From Westiellopsis prolifica IICB1 (GTDB lineage: Bacteria > Cyanobacteriota > Cyanobacteriia > Cyanobacteriales > Nostocaceae), in contig NZ_NAPS01000002.1 in assembly GCF_004323185.1 (NCBI RefSeq), forward strand, positions 1,578,477 to 1,642,476: a stretch of DNA of 64,000 nucleotides, in the 5' to 3' direction. How positions within the stretch are numbered: the stretch's first letter is position 1; each line of letters opens with the position of its first letter. Below, piece after piece: positions 23,136-32,641 of the stretch. A program made the position numbers and the translations under genes. Under the pieces are notes generated by a model that ran no database searches, was not told where the DNA came from, and saw nothing but the letters and a program-made list of their open reading frames with translations.

Positions 23136-23525
23136 GGGTCCGTACCGGTTTTGACAGGCTGGCGAAAGCTTCTCTGTGATTCAGGTCGAGAGTGAGTCGT
23201 CTCTCGCAAATCCAAGGCTCAAAAAAAAGTAAATGCGAACAACATCGTAAAATTTGCTCGTAAGGAAGCTCTTGTAGCTGCCTAATAGCCTCTTATAGGT
23301 CCGAGCGCTTCTAGTCTGACTCCGTTAAGGGCTAGAGGCAAACCCCAACGGATGCGCTAACAAGTTCCCTCTGGTGGACTAATTAGCAAAGACTTTACCA
23401 GAGCATCCTATTGTTCGGGATAAAGAACTTTCCCCGCCTTAGAGGGTGAAAAAGGCTAAACCTGTGAATGAGTGGAGGGTCAATACCCAGTTTGGACAGC
23501 AGTTCGACTCTGCTCGGATCCACTA
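23136..23525 (+). ncRNA. ssrA: Transfer-messenger RNA
   Basis: One-piece tmRNA that rescues stalled ribosomes and tags their products for proteolysis. The 5' end GGGTCCG pairs with CGGATCC at the 3' end to make the tRNA-like acceptor stem, and the T-arm GTTCGACTC is present. The tag frame at 23235-23285 reads ANNIVKFARKEALVAA and then TAA, the known cyanobacterial tag type. The exact 3' base is approximate, since CCA is not encoded. Confidence 0.96.
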
Positions 23526-23535
23526 AATAAAAAGC

Positions 23536-23570
23536 AAATCCACCTAATTATCTTAGGTGGATTTTGTTTA
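23536..23570 (+). terminator. Intrinsic terminator of ssrA
   Basis: AAATCCACCTAA and TTAGGTGGATTT form a 12-bp perfect stem with a 5-base loop, followed by TTTTGTTTATT. Confidence 0.85.
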
Positions 23571-23603
23571 TTCGGTAGTTTGAATGAGTGGTAGGATTGG
23601 ATG

Positions 23604-23716
23604 CAATACGGTTCGGATAAGACAAACCGATTGTATTTAAATCCACCAGAGACGCGATAAATCGCGTCTCTACAAGCCCAAAATTATGACGAAAAATTCT
23701 TAACCGAACCGTATTG
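23604..23716. mobile_element. MITE, 113 bp, with 10-bp target duplication
   Basis: The ends CAATACGGTTCGGATAAGA and its inverse match at 18 of 19 positions. The element is flanked on both sides by the identical 10-mer GGATTGGATG (23594-23603 and 23717-23726). The centre is a palindrome GACGCGATAAATCGCGTC. No coding capacity, so it must be moved by a transposase acting in trans. Confidence 0.88.
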
Positions 23717-23744
23717 GGATTGGATGTTTTTTATTTGGAATTTA

Positions 23745-23915
23745 GTGACGTACTCCTACACTGACTGCAAGCAGTACAGTGTAGGTTTCTCAGCGACTCC
23801 CGGTATTCCGTCGGACATTACCTGAGCTTTGTTTTGAGTCCACGAGACGCCCCTCCGCAGACTTTGAACAAGTACAAAGTTAGTGAAACATTTTTCAGTA
23901 AGGAAAAATGTAGAC
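23745..23915 (-). mobile_element. IS200/IS605-like short element with omega-RNA-like fold (probable remnant)
   Basis: Read on the minus strand, a 9-bp hairpin ACATTTTTC/GAAAAATGT (23888-23911) lies at one side. At the other is a long hairpin CCTACACTG...CAGTGTAGG with inner ACTGC/GCAGT (23755-23785), followed by AGTACGTCAC. Between them GACTC/GAGTC, CTCAG/CTGAG and GGTA/TACC can pair in an interleaved, pseudoknot-like way. Subterminal hairpins and a structured RNA at the right end are features of tnpB-type IS200/IS605 elements. No tnpB reading frame remains, so this would be a solo end or a palindrome-associated short derivative. The call rests on structure and layout, not on a database match. 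Confidence 0.45.
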
Positions 23916-24006
23916 ATGCGTTATGTTGATAGTTGCTTTAATTACGGCACTTCAACTCAATAACCACCCTTTTTCGATCCGAAAAAGAACTATTCTTGAT
24001 ATGGCT

Positions 24007-25963
24007 TTAAAACCCACGTATCGTTTCAATTTCCACGTTTTGCTCAATTTCTAGCTTAACTTGAGCTTGGACAAATGAAGTGTAAATAGGGATATTAGCT
24101 TCTAATGCTTCAAAACTAACAACTAAAGAGTATGGAACTGTAGCATTTGGGTCGTTGTTCCAACCTTCATGTCCAACTACTGCAATGCAAAAAGCTTCTG
24201 TGAGTTCAAATGATTTCACAACAGTCCAATCTTTTTGAATAGTTCCTGCACTTCTGGATACTCCCTTGATTATCCCGTCTTTAGTTCTTTTGCTAAGAGT
24301 CCATCTAAAACCTTTCTCTCCCTTATCTGAATCTTCGGGAGCATCATACTCTTTCAAAATCTTTTCAAGGAAACGCTCTGGATCTTGTCCTTTTTTACTG
24401 CAATCCCAATCAAGCCAAGTAGAAAGATATTTTCTGCGATTTCTGCGGGTTCGACGTGGTTGTGCTTTATAGGACAGGGTAATTTCCACCAGAATATCTA
24501 ATTCTTGTCCCTGTGAACGCAATTCTTCTGGCAATTTTACTTGGTAAACATGAGCTTGTCTAGCTTTAATCTGACGCTCCCCTTTTGTAATTAAAGTAAT
24601 ACGATTGGGAGAATTATTTAAAGCTCGTTCAAGATTGGGGATACCATAACCTATTTGGCGAATAATCTCAAATTTTTTACTGTTATCCTCTATCATTGCC
24701 CATTCTGGCCATCTGGCTGATTGTACTATCAGCGCACGGTACAAAAGGCAACTATCATCGGGTAACTCAGCAGCAATCCGCGCAGCAATATGGCTAACTT
24801 TTGGTGCTGCAAATGATGTTCCAACTTTGTCAGAAGCAAGTGCTGGCCCACCACTCAAAGTTGATCGCACTAGTTCAGGACAAACATTTTTAGGGAAGGT
24901 AATGTTAGGTGGCACACCCTCATCTTTTACGAGATCACCACCATATTCAACTACTTCCGGTTTTATAGTCTCCCAAATTCCTAATCCAGAGCATGAAAAT
25001 GCTGAAGGTTTATCTTTTTGTGAGATCGAAGAATAAGGCGGTGCATAATAAGAAGCTGGAGAAATCGAGCCAACAGTTAATGCTTGAAAACTTTGTGCAG
25101 GATTAGCTATTCTACATGAATTTTCTAACAGATAATCTGGGCATGATCGATTTTTTGAAAGATGATTGCTGACAGATAATCTTGTAGAGCCGATGTTGCC
25201 ATTTAAGGGTAAATTACCAGCTGCCACAATAAAAAGAATATCTTTTTCCCATGTCAAATTATCAATAGCTGCTGCCCAAGCACTCATATATTGCATTCGG
25301 CAGGGAACAACCCCAGTGATAGAGTGGTTGAAAATCTTTGTCCCTTTTGAAGCAGGATGATAAAACTCGACAACATCACCCATTAGAGTAGGTGGAAATA
25401 GCTGTTTAGGCAGTTTGCAATTAGCATCAAGAACCCTCGCATTTTGAATCCAGCAAACAGCTTTGTCATTGCCAGTGCGAGGTATAGTCCTTGGGTAAAG
25501 CACTGCACCAGCCACTCTAGTTCCGTGTCCACCGTTGTTAACATAATCGGCAGTTTTATCAGTTTCTCCTGGAACCCAAGACCTTGAATTTGGTGAGTCA
25601 ATTGCTGCTTTCAGAAGAGAATGTCTTTCTTGAATTCCACTCTTCTAACTCGGCGATGACCTCGATACCATATTTTCTCAAATTCTCTGCATCGAACGCT
25701 GTGGGATCAACCTGTAAGATGATAGGTATTGCTGTTTCAGGCAATGGTGGTTTTTGCTCTTCCTCTCGTTTTTGTTGAGTATCTTGCCAACTAGAGATTA
25801 AATAATCTAGGGAAATCTTTAGTTTATTTCCATGTCCTTGTCGATTACCAGCATTTGCAACTGTTATTGGATTCTTTTTTCCTCCTCCTGTTGGAGGTAC
25901 AGCAATTCCTTCTTTTGCAAGCCTAAGCTGGATATGCGGTAACCGCTCAGAACGCTCAACCAT
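24007..25963 (-). pseudogene. Subtilisin-like (S8) serine protease, frameshifted with internal deletion
   Basis: Two frames of one gene. The first (25598-25963) reads MVERSERLPHIQLRLAKEG... and encodes about 110 residues of the N-terminal domain seen in AAA-ATPase-linked S8 peptidases. Near 25640 the homology jumps to the +1 frame, reading SGIQERHSLLKAAIDS, then GGHGTRVAGAVLYP with the catalytic His. It continues to GTSFAAPKVSHIAA with the catalytic Ser and a C-terminal beta domain, ending at 24007. In intact relatives SGIQE is preceded by VID with the catalytic Asp, and a long segment precedes that. Here the Asp and that segment are missing and the frame is broken, so active protease is unlikely. 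A downstream GTG at 25515 would give 502 residues without Asp or His. Confidence 0.8.
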
Positions 25964-25985
25964 TTAGTTCTCCAGACGCCAAAAA

Positions 25986-26993
25986 TTAATTCCAGGAAAC
26001 TTTGATTTCTTTAATAGCCTCTTCTAAGTGTTCCTGAATGACTAGCTCCTCCCGCTCTAAAATAGCTCGTTTAGCAGCATCTTGTGCAACTCTTACAGCT
26101 TGAGCAGCAGAAAAATTACTCATTTGCTCAATGATTCCCGACCAATTTATAGAGCCTACTTCAATTGCAGATAGTGTATCTTTTAGTATAAATTCTAGCT
26201 CTTGTTTTCTTGGCTTGGGTACTTCAATCAAGTCATCAAATCTTCGCCAAAGGGCATTATCAAGAAATTTGTTAAGGTTTGTAGCTGCAATCAAAAGACC
26301 GGAGGAAGGTTCATACTCATCCAAAATTTGAAGAAATGTATTTACTACTCGCTTGATTTCTCCTACTTCTTGATAGTCTTCTCGTGATTTAGCAATAGAG
26401 TCACATTCATCCAGAAACAACAAACATGGATTTTTTGACGCTTCTTCAAATACAAGTCTTAAATTGCTTGCAGTTTCGCCCAAAAAAGACGAGACCATTG
26501 CATCAAATCGAACTTTTACGAGTGGTAAACCTGTATTCCAAGCTAAACGCTCTGCTCCCAATGTCTTTCCACAGCCAGGGAAACCATATAGTAAAATTTT
26601 TTGCCTATAACGCAATCCATAATGAGCAAGTCTATCTCTTGCCGCATACTCACACTCAATGCGACGGAAACGTTTTTCAATATTCTGAGGCAATACCATA
26701 TGATGGCGCAGTTTTTCCCTCGGTATGATAGTGACTAAGGGAATATTGAATCGCTTACTCGTTGGTAGTTCACTTAAAGCCTGTAAATCCTCTGATACTG
26801 AGGAAGTTGGCTTGCTGCGGTCTGTAGGCTTTTCTTTCTGGCTCTTTTTAGTAATATTTTCTAATTGGTCAGCTAGGAGCGTGTGTCCTTTGCTCCGCTC
26901 TTCCTCAATTACTAGGTGCGTGAGCTTATCAATCGCCTGTTGGTCTGAACTAGCGATCGCCTTGAATAGTCTCTTGAGAAGCTCTGCTTTCAT
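25986..26993 (-). CDS. AAA+ ATPase, partner of the S8 protease
   Basis: 335 residues. The N-terminal 80 residues are helical and charged. The AAA core has Walker A GFPGCGKT at residues 137-144, Walker B LLFLDECDSI at about 191-200, sensor 1 IAATN and an arginine-finger region ALWRRFDDLIEVP. Its stop lies 22 bp before the protease start on the same strand, so the two form an operon. In relatives such ATPase-subtilase pairs occur as two-gene cassettes with a suspected conflict or quality-control role. Here the ATPase is intact while the protease is broken. Confidence 0.85.
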   Translation of the reverse strand: MKAELLKRLFKAIASSDQQAIDKLTHLVIEEERSKGHTLLADQLENITKKSQKEKPTDRSKPTSSVSEDLQALSELPTSKRFNIPLVTIIPREKLRHHMVLPQNIEKRFRRIECEYAARDRLAHYGLRYRQKILLYGFPGCGKTLGAERLAWNTGLPLVKVRFDAMVSSFLGETASNLRLVFEEASKNPCLLFLDECDSIAKSREDYQEVGEIKRVVNTFLQILDEYEPSSGLLIAATNLNKFLDNALWRRFDDLIEVPKPRKQELEFILKDTLSAIEVGSINWSGIIEQMSNFSAAQAVRVAQDAAKRAILEREELVIQEHLEEAIKEIKVSWN

Positions 26994-27132
26994 ATCGCCT
27001 CTCAGTGTAAATAGTAACTTTTCACTGCAAATATAGTATTATTGTACTAAAAAGTGGAAGTACAAACTTAAAATAAATACTCAAAAATATTAGGCATATC
27101 AAAGTCATTGTAGACGAGTATTACAAATAAAC

Positions 27133-27163
27133 AAAAAAAAGGGCAGGATTTCACCCACCCTTG
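27133..27163 (-). terminator. Intrinsic terminator of tkt
   Basis: On the minus strand AAGGGTGGG and CCTGCCCTT pair (two G-U pairs) around TGAAAT, followed by eight T. It lies about 35 bp after the tkt stop. Confidence 0.7.
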
Positions 27164-27196
27164 CTAGAAATTATTCAAAAATTATCCTGTTGCAAA

Positions 27197-29209
27197 TTAA
27201 CCCAACAATTCTTTTGCCTTTGCGACTACATTATCAACGGTGTAGCCGAATTTCTCCATGATTGTACCACCAGGTGCAGAAACACCAAAGCGATCAACAC
27301 TAATCATTGCGCCTTCGTCACCCACGTAACGACACCAACCGAAACTAGAAGCAGCTTCAACAGCTAAACGTTTTTTAACTGCTTTGGGTAACACTGATTC
27401 GCGGTAGTCTTGACTTTGAGCATCGAATAGTTCCCAAGAAGGCATGGAAACAACACGAACTTTCTTACCTTCAGCGCGGAGTTTAGTAGCAGCATCAACG
27501 CACAGAGGTACTTCGCTACCTGTACCGATGAGGATGATGTCGGGTGTTCCTTCGCTATCAGAAAGAATGTAAGCGCCTTTAGTAACACCTTCAATGCTGC
27601 TTCCTTCTAATTGAGGCAGGTTTTGCCGCGACAATGCTAGCAGGGTAGGGCGGTGTTGATTGGCATTTTCAATGGCAACTTTGTAAGCACCAGAGGTTTC
27701 GGTACCGTCGGCGGGACGAATCACTGTCAGGTTGGGAATCACCCGCAGAGAAGCAATGGTTTCTACTGGTTGGTGGGTAGGGCCATCTTCACCCAAACCG
27801 ATGGAGTCGTGAGTCATAACGTAAATGACTCCGGCTTGGGACAATGCCGAAAGGCGAATTGCAGCCCGCATGTAGTCGGCAAAAACCAAGAAGGTAGCGC
27901 AGTAAGGAATTAACCCGGAACCGTGTAAAGCAATACCATTACAAATCGAACCCATACCATGTTCGCGTACACCGAAACGCAGGTTACGATTTTGGTACTG
28001 TCCTTTTTGGAAGTCACCTGCTCCCTTGAGTTCTGTGAGGTTGGAGTGGGTGAGGTCAGCAGAACCACCGATCATTTCTGGTAGCACAGGTGCTAGGGCA
28101 TTGAGGGTCATTTCGGAAGTTTTGCGAGTGGCGATCGCTTTACTTCCTGGTTCGTAGGTGGGTAGTGCTTTTTCCCAGCCTTCGGGTAATTTGCCACTAA
28201 TTTGCCGCTCTAACTCAGCCGCTTCTTGGGGGTATTTAGCTTTGTAATCAGCAAAAACTTTATTCCACTGGCTTTCGTACTCAGCACCCCGTTCTACAGC
28301 CTTGCGGAAGTGCTTGAGGGCATCTTCTGGGATGTCAAATGGTTCGTGTTCCCAACCCAAGTTATTGCGAGTAGCTGTCACTTCATCACCACCAAGAGCC
28401 GCACCATGAACACCTGCGGTGTTCGCCTTGTTCGGAGAACCGTAACCAATTGTGGTACGAACTTTAATCAAAGATGGCTTGTCGGTGACGGCTTTCGCAG
28501 CTGCGATCGCTTTGTCAATTGCTTCTAAGTTGGTGTCGCCATCGCTGACAACTTGTACATGCCAACCGTATGCTTCAAAACGCTTACCTACATCTTCTGT
28601 GAAGGAAATGTCGGTAGAACCGTCGATAGAGATGTGGTTGTCATCGTACAGAGCAATTAATTTACCCAAGCCCAAGTGTCCTGCTAAAGAACAGGCTTCA
28701 CCAGATACACCTTCCATGTTGCAACCATCACCCAGGATCACATAGGTGTAGTGGTCAACAATTTTGGCATCGGGTTTATTGAACTTCGCAGCGATATGGG
28801 CTTCTGCCATCGCTAAACCGACCGCATTGGCAATTCCTTGTCCTAAAGGCCCAGTGGTTACTTCAACACCTGGTGTTTCAAAATTTTCTGGATGACCAGG
28901 AGTTTTTGAACCCCATTGACGGAATTGTTTGATATCCTCTAGCTGAACGCTGTCGTAACCAGTCAAGTGCAGTAGGGCATATTGCAACATACAGCCATGA
29001 CCAGCAGACAAAACAAAGCGATCGCGGTTGAACCAATAAGGGTTTTTGGGGTTAAACCGCATAAATCGATCCCACAGCACAAATGCCATTGGTGCAGCGC
29101 CCATTGGCAGTCCTGGGTGACCAGACTTGGCTTTTTCTACGGCATCAATTGCCAAAAAGCGGATCGAGTTGATACAAAGTTCTTCAAGGGTTTGGGTTGC
29201 AACAGCCAT
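27197..29209 (-). CDS. tkt: Transketolase
   Basis: 670 residues. Thiamine diphosphate enzyme that moves two-carbon units between sugar phosphates in the Calvin cycle and the pentose phosphate pathway. Family marks: [13 protein letters not shown] near residues 29-41, [13 protein letters not shown], the ThDP/metal motif [20 protein letters not shown], and [11 protein letters not shown] near residue 480. Complete length. Single gene with its own terminator. Confidence 0.97.
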   Translation of the reverse strand: MAVATQTLEELCINSIRFLAIDAVEKAKSGHPGLPMGAAPMAFVLWDRFMRFNPKNPYWFNRDRFVLSAGHGCMLQYALLHLTGYDSVQLEDIKQFRQWGSKTPGHPENFETPGVEVTTGPLGQGIANAVGLAMAEAHIAAKFNKPDAKIVDHYTYVILGDGCNMEGVSGEACSLAGHLGLGKLIALYDDNHISIDGSTDISFTEDVGKRFEAYGWHVQVVSDGDTNLEAIDKAIAAAKAVTDKPSLIKVRTTIGYGSPNKANTAGVHGAALGGDEVTATRNNLGWEHEPFDIPEDALKHFRKAVERGAEYESQWNKVFADYKAKYPQEAAELERQISGKLPEGWEKALPTYEPGSKAIATRKTSEMTLNALAPVLPEMIGGSADLTHSNLTELKGAGDFQKGQYQNRNLRFGVREHGMGSICNGIALHGSGLIPYCATFLVFADYMRAAIRLSALSQAGVIYVMTHDSIGLGEDGPTHQPVETIASLRVIPNLTVIRPADGTETSGAYKVAIENANQHRPTLLALSRQNLPQLEGSSIEGVTKGAYILSDSEGTPDIILIGTGSEVPLCVDAATKLRAEGKKVRVVSMPSWELFDAQSQDYRESVLPKAVKKRLAVEAASSFGWCRYVGDEGAMISVDRFGVSAPGGTIMEKFGYTVDNVVAKAKELLG

Positions 29210-29447
29210 AATTTAAGATTGTTTTTAACGACGGGTTAGCACTCTTGTAAGCTTCTTTCGCCTGCTGGGGATCAAAATTCCCCACGATAGTATCATCATC
29301 CCATTGGTGCTTGTTGACAAACAAGCCGTAGAATTGAGGATTTTTTATTTGGGATTTTAGGATTATTCTAGGAAGGATTAGCTTTAATATTCAGTTGTTA
29401 AAGGGACGGAATGATTTGAGCAGGGTGTAAGAGACAATACGTCTTTT
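29210..29447. promoter_or_regulatory. tkt upstream region
   Basis: This 238-bp stretch on the 5' side of tkt must contain its promoter. No clear boxes identified and no gene seen. Confidence 0.35.
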
Positions 29448-29595
29448 CTGGGGATCGGGGATTGGGGATCGGGGACAAGGGAGCAGGGAGTAAGAAGCAG
29501 GCAGCAGGCAGCAAGGAGCTTGGCAAGAAACTTGTTAAATAATTCCCCCTTGTCTGTTTTGTCCCTCGATCCCCTTTCCCCGATCCCTTTTAATT
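29448..29595. repeat. G-run/C-run fold-back repeat, copy 4
   Basis: GGGGATCGGGGATTGGGG units, AGCAGGCAGCAGGCAGCA, core AAACTTGTTAAATAATTCCC, then a C-rich arm ending at the fabF stop. Confidence 0.7.
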
Positions 29596-29596
29596 C

Positions 29597-30847
29597 CTAA
29601 ACAAATTTTTTAAATGCTAGCGTTACATTATGACCACCAAAACCGAAAGAATTGGATAGTGCTACCTCAACGCGCGCAGTACGACTGACATTTGCTATGT
29701 AATCCAAATCACATTCTGGATCTGGGTTTTCCAGGTTAATTGTGGGTGGGAGTCGGTCATTGGCGATCGCTAGTACTGTTGCTACTGCTTCAATGCCACC
29801 AGAACCACCCAATAAGTGACCCGTCATAGATTTAGTAGAACTAATTGCTACTTTGTAGGCATGATCACCTAAAGCTTTTTTGATAGCTGCGGTTTCGTTG
29901 GGGTCGTTGACTGGAGTGCTAGTGCCGTGCGCGTTGATGTAGTTAACCATTTCTGGAGTTAATCGTGCATCCTTAAGTGCTAATTGGATGGCGCGTGACG
30001 CTCCTACTCCACCTGGTTCAATAGAAGTCATGTGATAAGCATCACAGGTCATACCATAACCGACGATTTCGGCATAAATTCTCGCACCACGACTGATGGC
30101 GTGTTGCATTTCTTCCAGAACTAAGATTCCTGATCCTTCGCCCATGACAAATCCATCACGGTCTTGATCAAAAGGACGGCTGGCGTGAGCGGGGTCATCA
30201 TTACGAAACGAAAGTGCTTTACAGGCAGCAAACCCAGCAAAAGATAGAGGTGTAATAGCTGCTTCTGCTCCTCCGCAAATCATTGCCTGGGCATATCCAC
30301 CTTGAATCAGGCGAAAAGCGTCTCCAATGGAGTTAGAACCAGCGGCACAGGCTGTTACTGAGCAAGAATTAGGCCCTTTGGCACCAATGTGAATTGCTGT
30401 GAATCCCGCAGCCATATTGGCAATCATCATGGGAATCATGAACGGGCTACAGCGGTCTGGACCACGGTTAAGGTAAACCGTTTGCTGCTCTTCCATTACC
30501 TTTAGACCACCAATACCAGAACCGATGATCACACCTATTTGTTCAGCATTAAGGTCGTTAATAGTTAACCGTGCATCCGCTAGAGCCTGTTTGGCTGCTG
30601 AAACGGCAAATTGAGAAAACCTATCCATGCGCTTGGCTTCTTTACGATCCATATAATCGTGTGGATCGTAATTCTTTACCTCACCAGCAATACGGCAAGC
30701 GTGGTGCGAAGCATCAAACAAAGTAATTTCGCCAATGCCATTACGTCCGCTTACCAATCCTTCCCAATATTCGACTGGTGTATTACCTATCGGTGTAATC
30801 GCGCCAACACCAGTTACAACAACGCGTTTACGTATCAAATCTGTCAT
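29597..30847 (-). CDS. fabF: 3-oxoacyl-[acyl-carrier-protein] synthase II
   Basis: 416 residues from the ATG at 30847. Condensing enzyme of fatty acid elongation. Catalytic triad Cys167 (TACAAGSNS), His307 (NAHGTSTP) and His344 (SMTGHLLGGSGG). A longer frame starts at 30880, but its 11 extra residues (MFYRRATCNLV) are foreign to the family, and MTDLIRKRVVVTG is the normal beginning, so the inner ATG is chosen. Downstream of acpP on the same strand, the usual acpP-fabF order. Confidence 0.96.
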   Translation of the reverse strand: MTDLIRKRVVVTGVGAITPIGNTPVEYWEGLVSGRNGIGEITLFDASHHACRIAGEVKNYDPHDYMDRKEAKRMDRFSQFAVSAAKQALADARLTINDLNAEQIGVIIGSGIGGLKVMEEQQTVYLNRGPDRCSPFMIPMMIANMAAGFTAIHIGAKGPNSCSVTACAAGSNSIGDAFRLIQGGYAQAMICGGAEAAITPLSFAGFAACKALSFRNDDPAHASRPFDQDRDGFVMGEGSGILVLEEMQHAISRGARIYAEIVGYGMTCDAYHMTSIEPGGVGASRAIQLALKDARLTPEMVNYINAHGTSTPVNDPNETAAIKKALGDHAYKVAISSTKSMTGHLLGGSGGIEAVATVLAIANDRLPPTINLENPDPECDLDYIANVSRTARVEVALSNSFGFGGHNVTLAFKKFV

Positions 30848-30880
30848 GACTAAGTTACAAGTGGCTCTCCGGTAGAACAA

Positions 30881-31052
30881 AACAGGGATTGGGCATAGGG
30901 CATTAGGAATTGCAAATCGGGCATTGGGAATTAAGAGTTGGGAGTTGGGAATTGGGCTTTATTTTGATATCTATTCGCCCTAGAAGGGCGAGGCTGTAAA
31001 CCCAAATTCTTGGTAATTTTTACAATGCCCTATGCCCTATGCCCTATGCTCT
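30881..31052. repeat. Repetitive gap between acpP and fabF
   Basis: Holds GGGCATTGGGAATT-type runs, a hairpin CGCCCTAGAAGGGCG near 30978-30992 and a triple TGCCCTA run at 31026-31048. Likely transcribed; may lower or process fabF mRNA relative to acpP. Confidence 0.5.
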
Positions 31053-31304
31053 CTATGCGGATGTAGCAACTTCTTTGTCGATGTAGTCCAGTGCTTCTTG
31101 AACTGTGGTAATTTTTTCGGCAGCTTCATCAGGAATTTCGATATCAAATTCTTCTTCTAAAGCCATTACTAGCTCAACAGTATCTAGGGAATCCGCGCCT
31201 AGATCATTTGCAAAATTAGCTTGTGGTGTAACCTGTTCGGGTTCAACACCCAGTTGCTCAACGACGATTTCCTTAACTTTTTCAAAAATGTCCGCTTGGC
31301 TCAT
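31053..31304 (-). CDS. acpP: Acyl carrier protein
   Basis: 83 residues. Carries growing acyl chains on a phosphopantetheine arm attached to Ser39 in [18 protein letters not shown]. Acidic, helical, normal length. Upstream of fabF by about 205 bp. Confidence 0.97.
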   Translation of the reverse strand: MSQADIFEKVKEIVVEQLGVEPEQVTPQANFANDLGADSLDTVELVMALEEEFDIEIPDEAAEKITTVQEALDYIDKEVATSA

Positions 31305-31583
31305 AGATTTAATTCCTCAACCAGTTGCTATAGTCCGCTCTTTATGGTTTATGTGGTTTTGAGCATATACATCTTAATCCGAAAGGGCGATCACATACAC
31401 CCTTTAAACAATTCTGTTTTGCAATTCTTAGTGAAGTACCTACACGCTCCTTGAAGGTCAATGTAGGCTTCCTGTCTCACGCTTCAGCACCAAATGTTTT
31501 GTAACCAAAACTAATCAGTGATGAGCAAAGCGATAATAAAACAGTTATTGTCGAGGGATGATACCTCATAATTTACAATTTCT

Positions 31584-32489
31584 ATGCTATCCCATACGTT
31601 GAAATACGCTTACTACCCAGGTTGTGTTGCTCAAGGGGCTTGTCGGGAACTTCATCAATCCACAGTTGCTTTAAGTAAAGCATTGGGAATTGAACTCATT
31701 GAACTCAAAAAAGCTGCTTGCTGCGGTTCTGGTACTTTTAAGGAAGATTCTCAACTTTTAGAAGATACTGTCAATGCTCGAAATATCTCTTTGGCAGAAG
31801 AATTAAATTTACCTTTACTGACTCATTGTAGTACTTGTCAAGGTGTAATTGGTCGTGTTGATGAACAACTTAAAGAATGTCACAAGACAAATCCGGCTTA
31901 TGTTGGACAAGTTAACAGTTTGCTTCAAAAAGAAGGCTGTTCACCTTATCGGGGAACCACAGAAGTCAAACATTTGCTTTATGCTCTCGCCAAAGATTAT
32001 GGCTTAGAGGAAATTCAACAACGAGTTAGCCGTAAATTAACGGGACTCAAATGTGCTGCTTTTTACGGTTGCTATCTTTTGCGCGCCCAAAAATTTATGC
32101 CTTATGATGATCCCTTCCAGCCAGAAACAATGGAAGATGTATTTCGAGCAGTAGGGGCTACACCGATTTATTACAGAGGTCGTACACAATGCTGCGGTTG
32201 GCCTCTAGCTAGTTATGCTACTACCGAGTCCTTCAAAATGGCTGGTAAGCATATTCAAGAAGCCATAGAAGCGGGTGCTGATTGTATGGTGACACCCTGT
32301 CCTTTATGTCACCTCAACTTAGATTCTCGTCAACCAGAAGTAGAAAAGGTGATTGGACACAAACTGAGTCTACCAGTTTTACACTTACCACAGTTAGTTG
32401 CCTTAGCGATCGGCATTAGTCCGAAAGAACTGGGTTTGGAAAGACACATAGTTTCTACTCAGCCCATCTTGGAAAAGTTAGGGGTGTAG
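31584..32489 (+). CDS. Heterodisulfide reductase subunit B-like protein (two CCG domains)
   Basis: 301 residues with two copies of the cysteine-rich CCG motif: Cys14, Cys46-Cys47, Cys82, Cys85 and Cys157/Cys163, Cys203-Cys204, Cys239, Cys242. In HdrB these ligate unusual iron-sulfur clusters that handle disulfides or electrons. N-terminal YYPGCVAQG and the TPCPLCHLNLDSRQ block are typical. Cyanobacteria are not methanogens, so the redox partner here is unknown. No hdrA/hdrC neighbour; divergent from acpP. Confidence 0.88.
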   Translation: MLSHTLKYAYYPGCVAQGACRELHQSTVALSKALGIELIELKKAACCGSGTFKEDSQLLEDTVNARNISLAEELNLPLLTHCSTCQGVIGRVDEQLKECHKTNPAYVGQVNSLLQKEGCSPYRGTTEVKHLLYALAKDYGLEEIQQRVSRKLTGLKCAAFYGCYLLRAQKFMPYDDPFQPETMEDVFRAVGATPIYYRGRTQCCGWPLASYATTESFKMAGKHIQEAIEAGADCMVTPCPLCHLNLDSRQPEVEKVIGHKLSLPVLHLPQLVALAIGISPKELGLERHIVSTQPILEKLGV

Positions 32490-32527
32490 GTAGTTCACGC
32501 GCTCAGATTATACTTTTTCATGAAAAA

Positions 32528-32553
32528 CCCCGGTAATTAGATGGCTACCGGGG
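32528..32553 (+). terminator. Hairpin after the HdrB-like gene
   Basis: CCCCGGTA and TACCGGGG form a perfect 8-bp stem with a 10-base loop, 38 bp after the stop. The following T-run is weak (GAGGAGGTTTTCG), so termination may be inefficient. Confidence 0.55.
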
Positions 32554-32641
32554 GAGGAGGTTTTCGCAATTTGCTAAAGGACGGCATATGTTTACAATGT
32601 ACTTATCAGAATTAGGGAAAGTTGCCAAAATGGCAGATAAA

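Noticed and set aside
25383..25601. 72-residue frame within the subtilase region
   Set aside because: It is a third-frame shadow of the broken protease gene with no independent signal.
30848..30880. Upstream start for fabF
   Set aside because: The 11 extra residues are not part of the family beginning, and the inner ATG gives the standard N-terminus.
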